A DNA stretch of 64,000 nucleotides from Vulcanimicrobium sp035943995 (GTDB lineage: Bacteria > Vulcanimicrobiota > Vulcanimicrobiia > Vulcanimicrobiales > Vulcanimicrobiaceae), in the NCBI GenBank assembly GCA_035943995.1, contig DASZBS010000095.1:5301-69300 (forward strand). The letters run 5' to 3'. Shown one piece after another: positions 63,879 through 64,000 of this stretch. Numbering within the stretch: the first letter of the stretch is position 1; the number at the start of each line of letters is the position of its first letter. Made by a program: the position numbers and the translations under genes. The notes below the pieces were generated by a model, which ran no database searches, was not told where the DNA came from, and worked only from the letters and a program-made list of their open reading frames with translations.

Positions 63879-64000
63879 TTATGGCCCGATCGCGAGGCCG
63901 CGCACGATCTGTCCGGCGCCGACGACGTTGGTGACGGTGTGCAGGGGCGTCGGGTTCTTCTGGCCGTACGGGTAGGGGCCGGTGATCACGCTTGCGGTCG
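63879..64000 (-). CDS. C-terminal part of an unidentified protein
   Basis: The last 39 codons of a minus-strand gene that continues beyond the window. They end PTPLHTVTNVVGAGQIVRGL-A-I-G-P and TAA (63879-63881). The frame is open to the window edge. No family can be assigned. Confidence 0.45.
   Translation of the reverse strand, partial: TASVITGPYPYGQKNPTPLHTVTNVVGAGQIVRGLAIGP

Overview
The window is GC-rich, densely packed chromosomal DNA with short intergenic gaps, frequent GTG and TTG starts, and many 1-4 base start/stop overlaps. The gene content suggests a free-living heterotrophic soil-type bacterium. The many small secreted proteins of unknown function and the mixture of gene families would fit a poorly cultured lineage such as Eremiobacterota/Vulcanimicrobiota, but that placement is only a guess. 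No rRNA, tRNA, CRISPR array or integrase gene was recognised.

Layout. At 1-10 kb are a dihydropyrimidine dehydrogenase pair (preA is cut by the window edge), an MDR oxidoreductase, an ABC ATPase/permease pair, a metallo-hydrolase/Nudix pair, two secreted proteins, a TVP38-type membrane protein and an RNase D. At 10-13 kb are two related Cys-containing secreted proteins, then a winged-helix regulator plus nucleotidyltransferase pair behind a palindromic operator. At 13-18 kb are aconitase (with an in-frame palindromic repeat), a retropepsin-like protein and a threonine dehydratase-like enzyme. At 18.4-20.7 kb is an AT-richer island of three minus-strand genes. At 20.7-33 kb are a glycosyltransferase, an SDR, a DEAD-box helicase, a second retropepsin-like protein, a frameshifted prolyl oligopeptidase, an Exordium-like lipoprotein, and a peroxide-linked group made of a LodA/GoxA-type CTQ oxidase, a small catalase-like protein and a LodB-like flavoprotein.

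At 33-50 kb is an alpha-glucan region. A tightly overlapping minus-strand operon holds a disulfide oxidoreductase, glgB, glgX, malQ and a fused sugar-nucleotidyltransferase/phosphomannomutase. Nearby are a GH63/MGH1-like hydrolase and an amylo-alpha-1,6-glucosidase. A decayed MNT/HEPN module sits inside this region. At 50-58 kb are a Fic protein, a Uma2-like protein with an altered catalytic residue, an EamA transporter, a TPP riboswitch with thiC, a lytic transglycosylase, a cupin and a DUF5069 protein. At 58-64 kb are a RecB-like nuclease/helicase fusion, a second small island with a FRG-domain gene, and small secreted proteins.

The most unusual signal is that both low-GC islands have the same architecture. 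Each sits at the 3' end of a conserved plus-strand gene, carries only minus-strand cargo, and is bounded by a near-identical duplication of that gene's last 58-79 bases. In the second island the distal copy extends upstream as a decaying, 5'-truncated fragment of the host gene. This is the footprint expected if a circle carrying a gene tail plus cargo integrated by a single crossover. No recombinase is present, so a mobilisation route acting in trans, or general homologous recombination, is implied.
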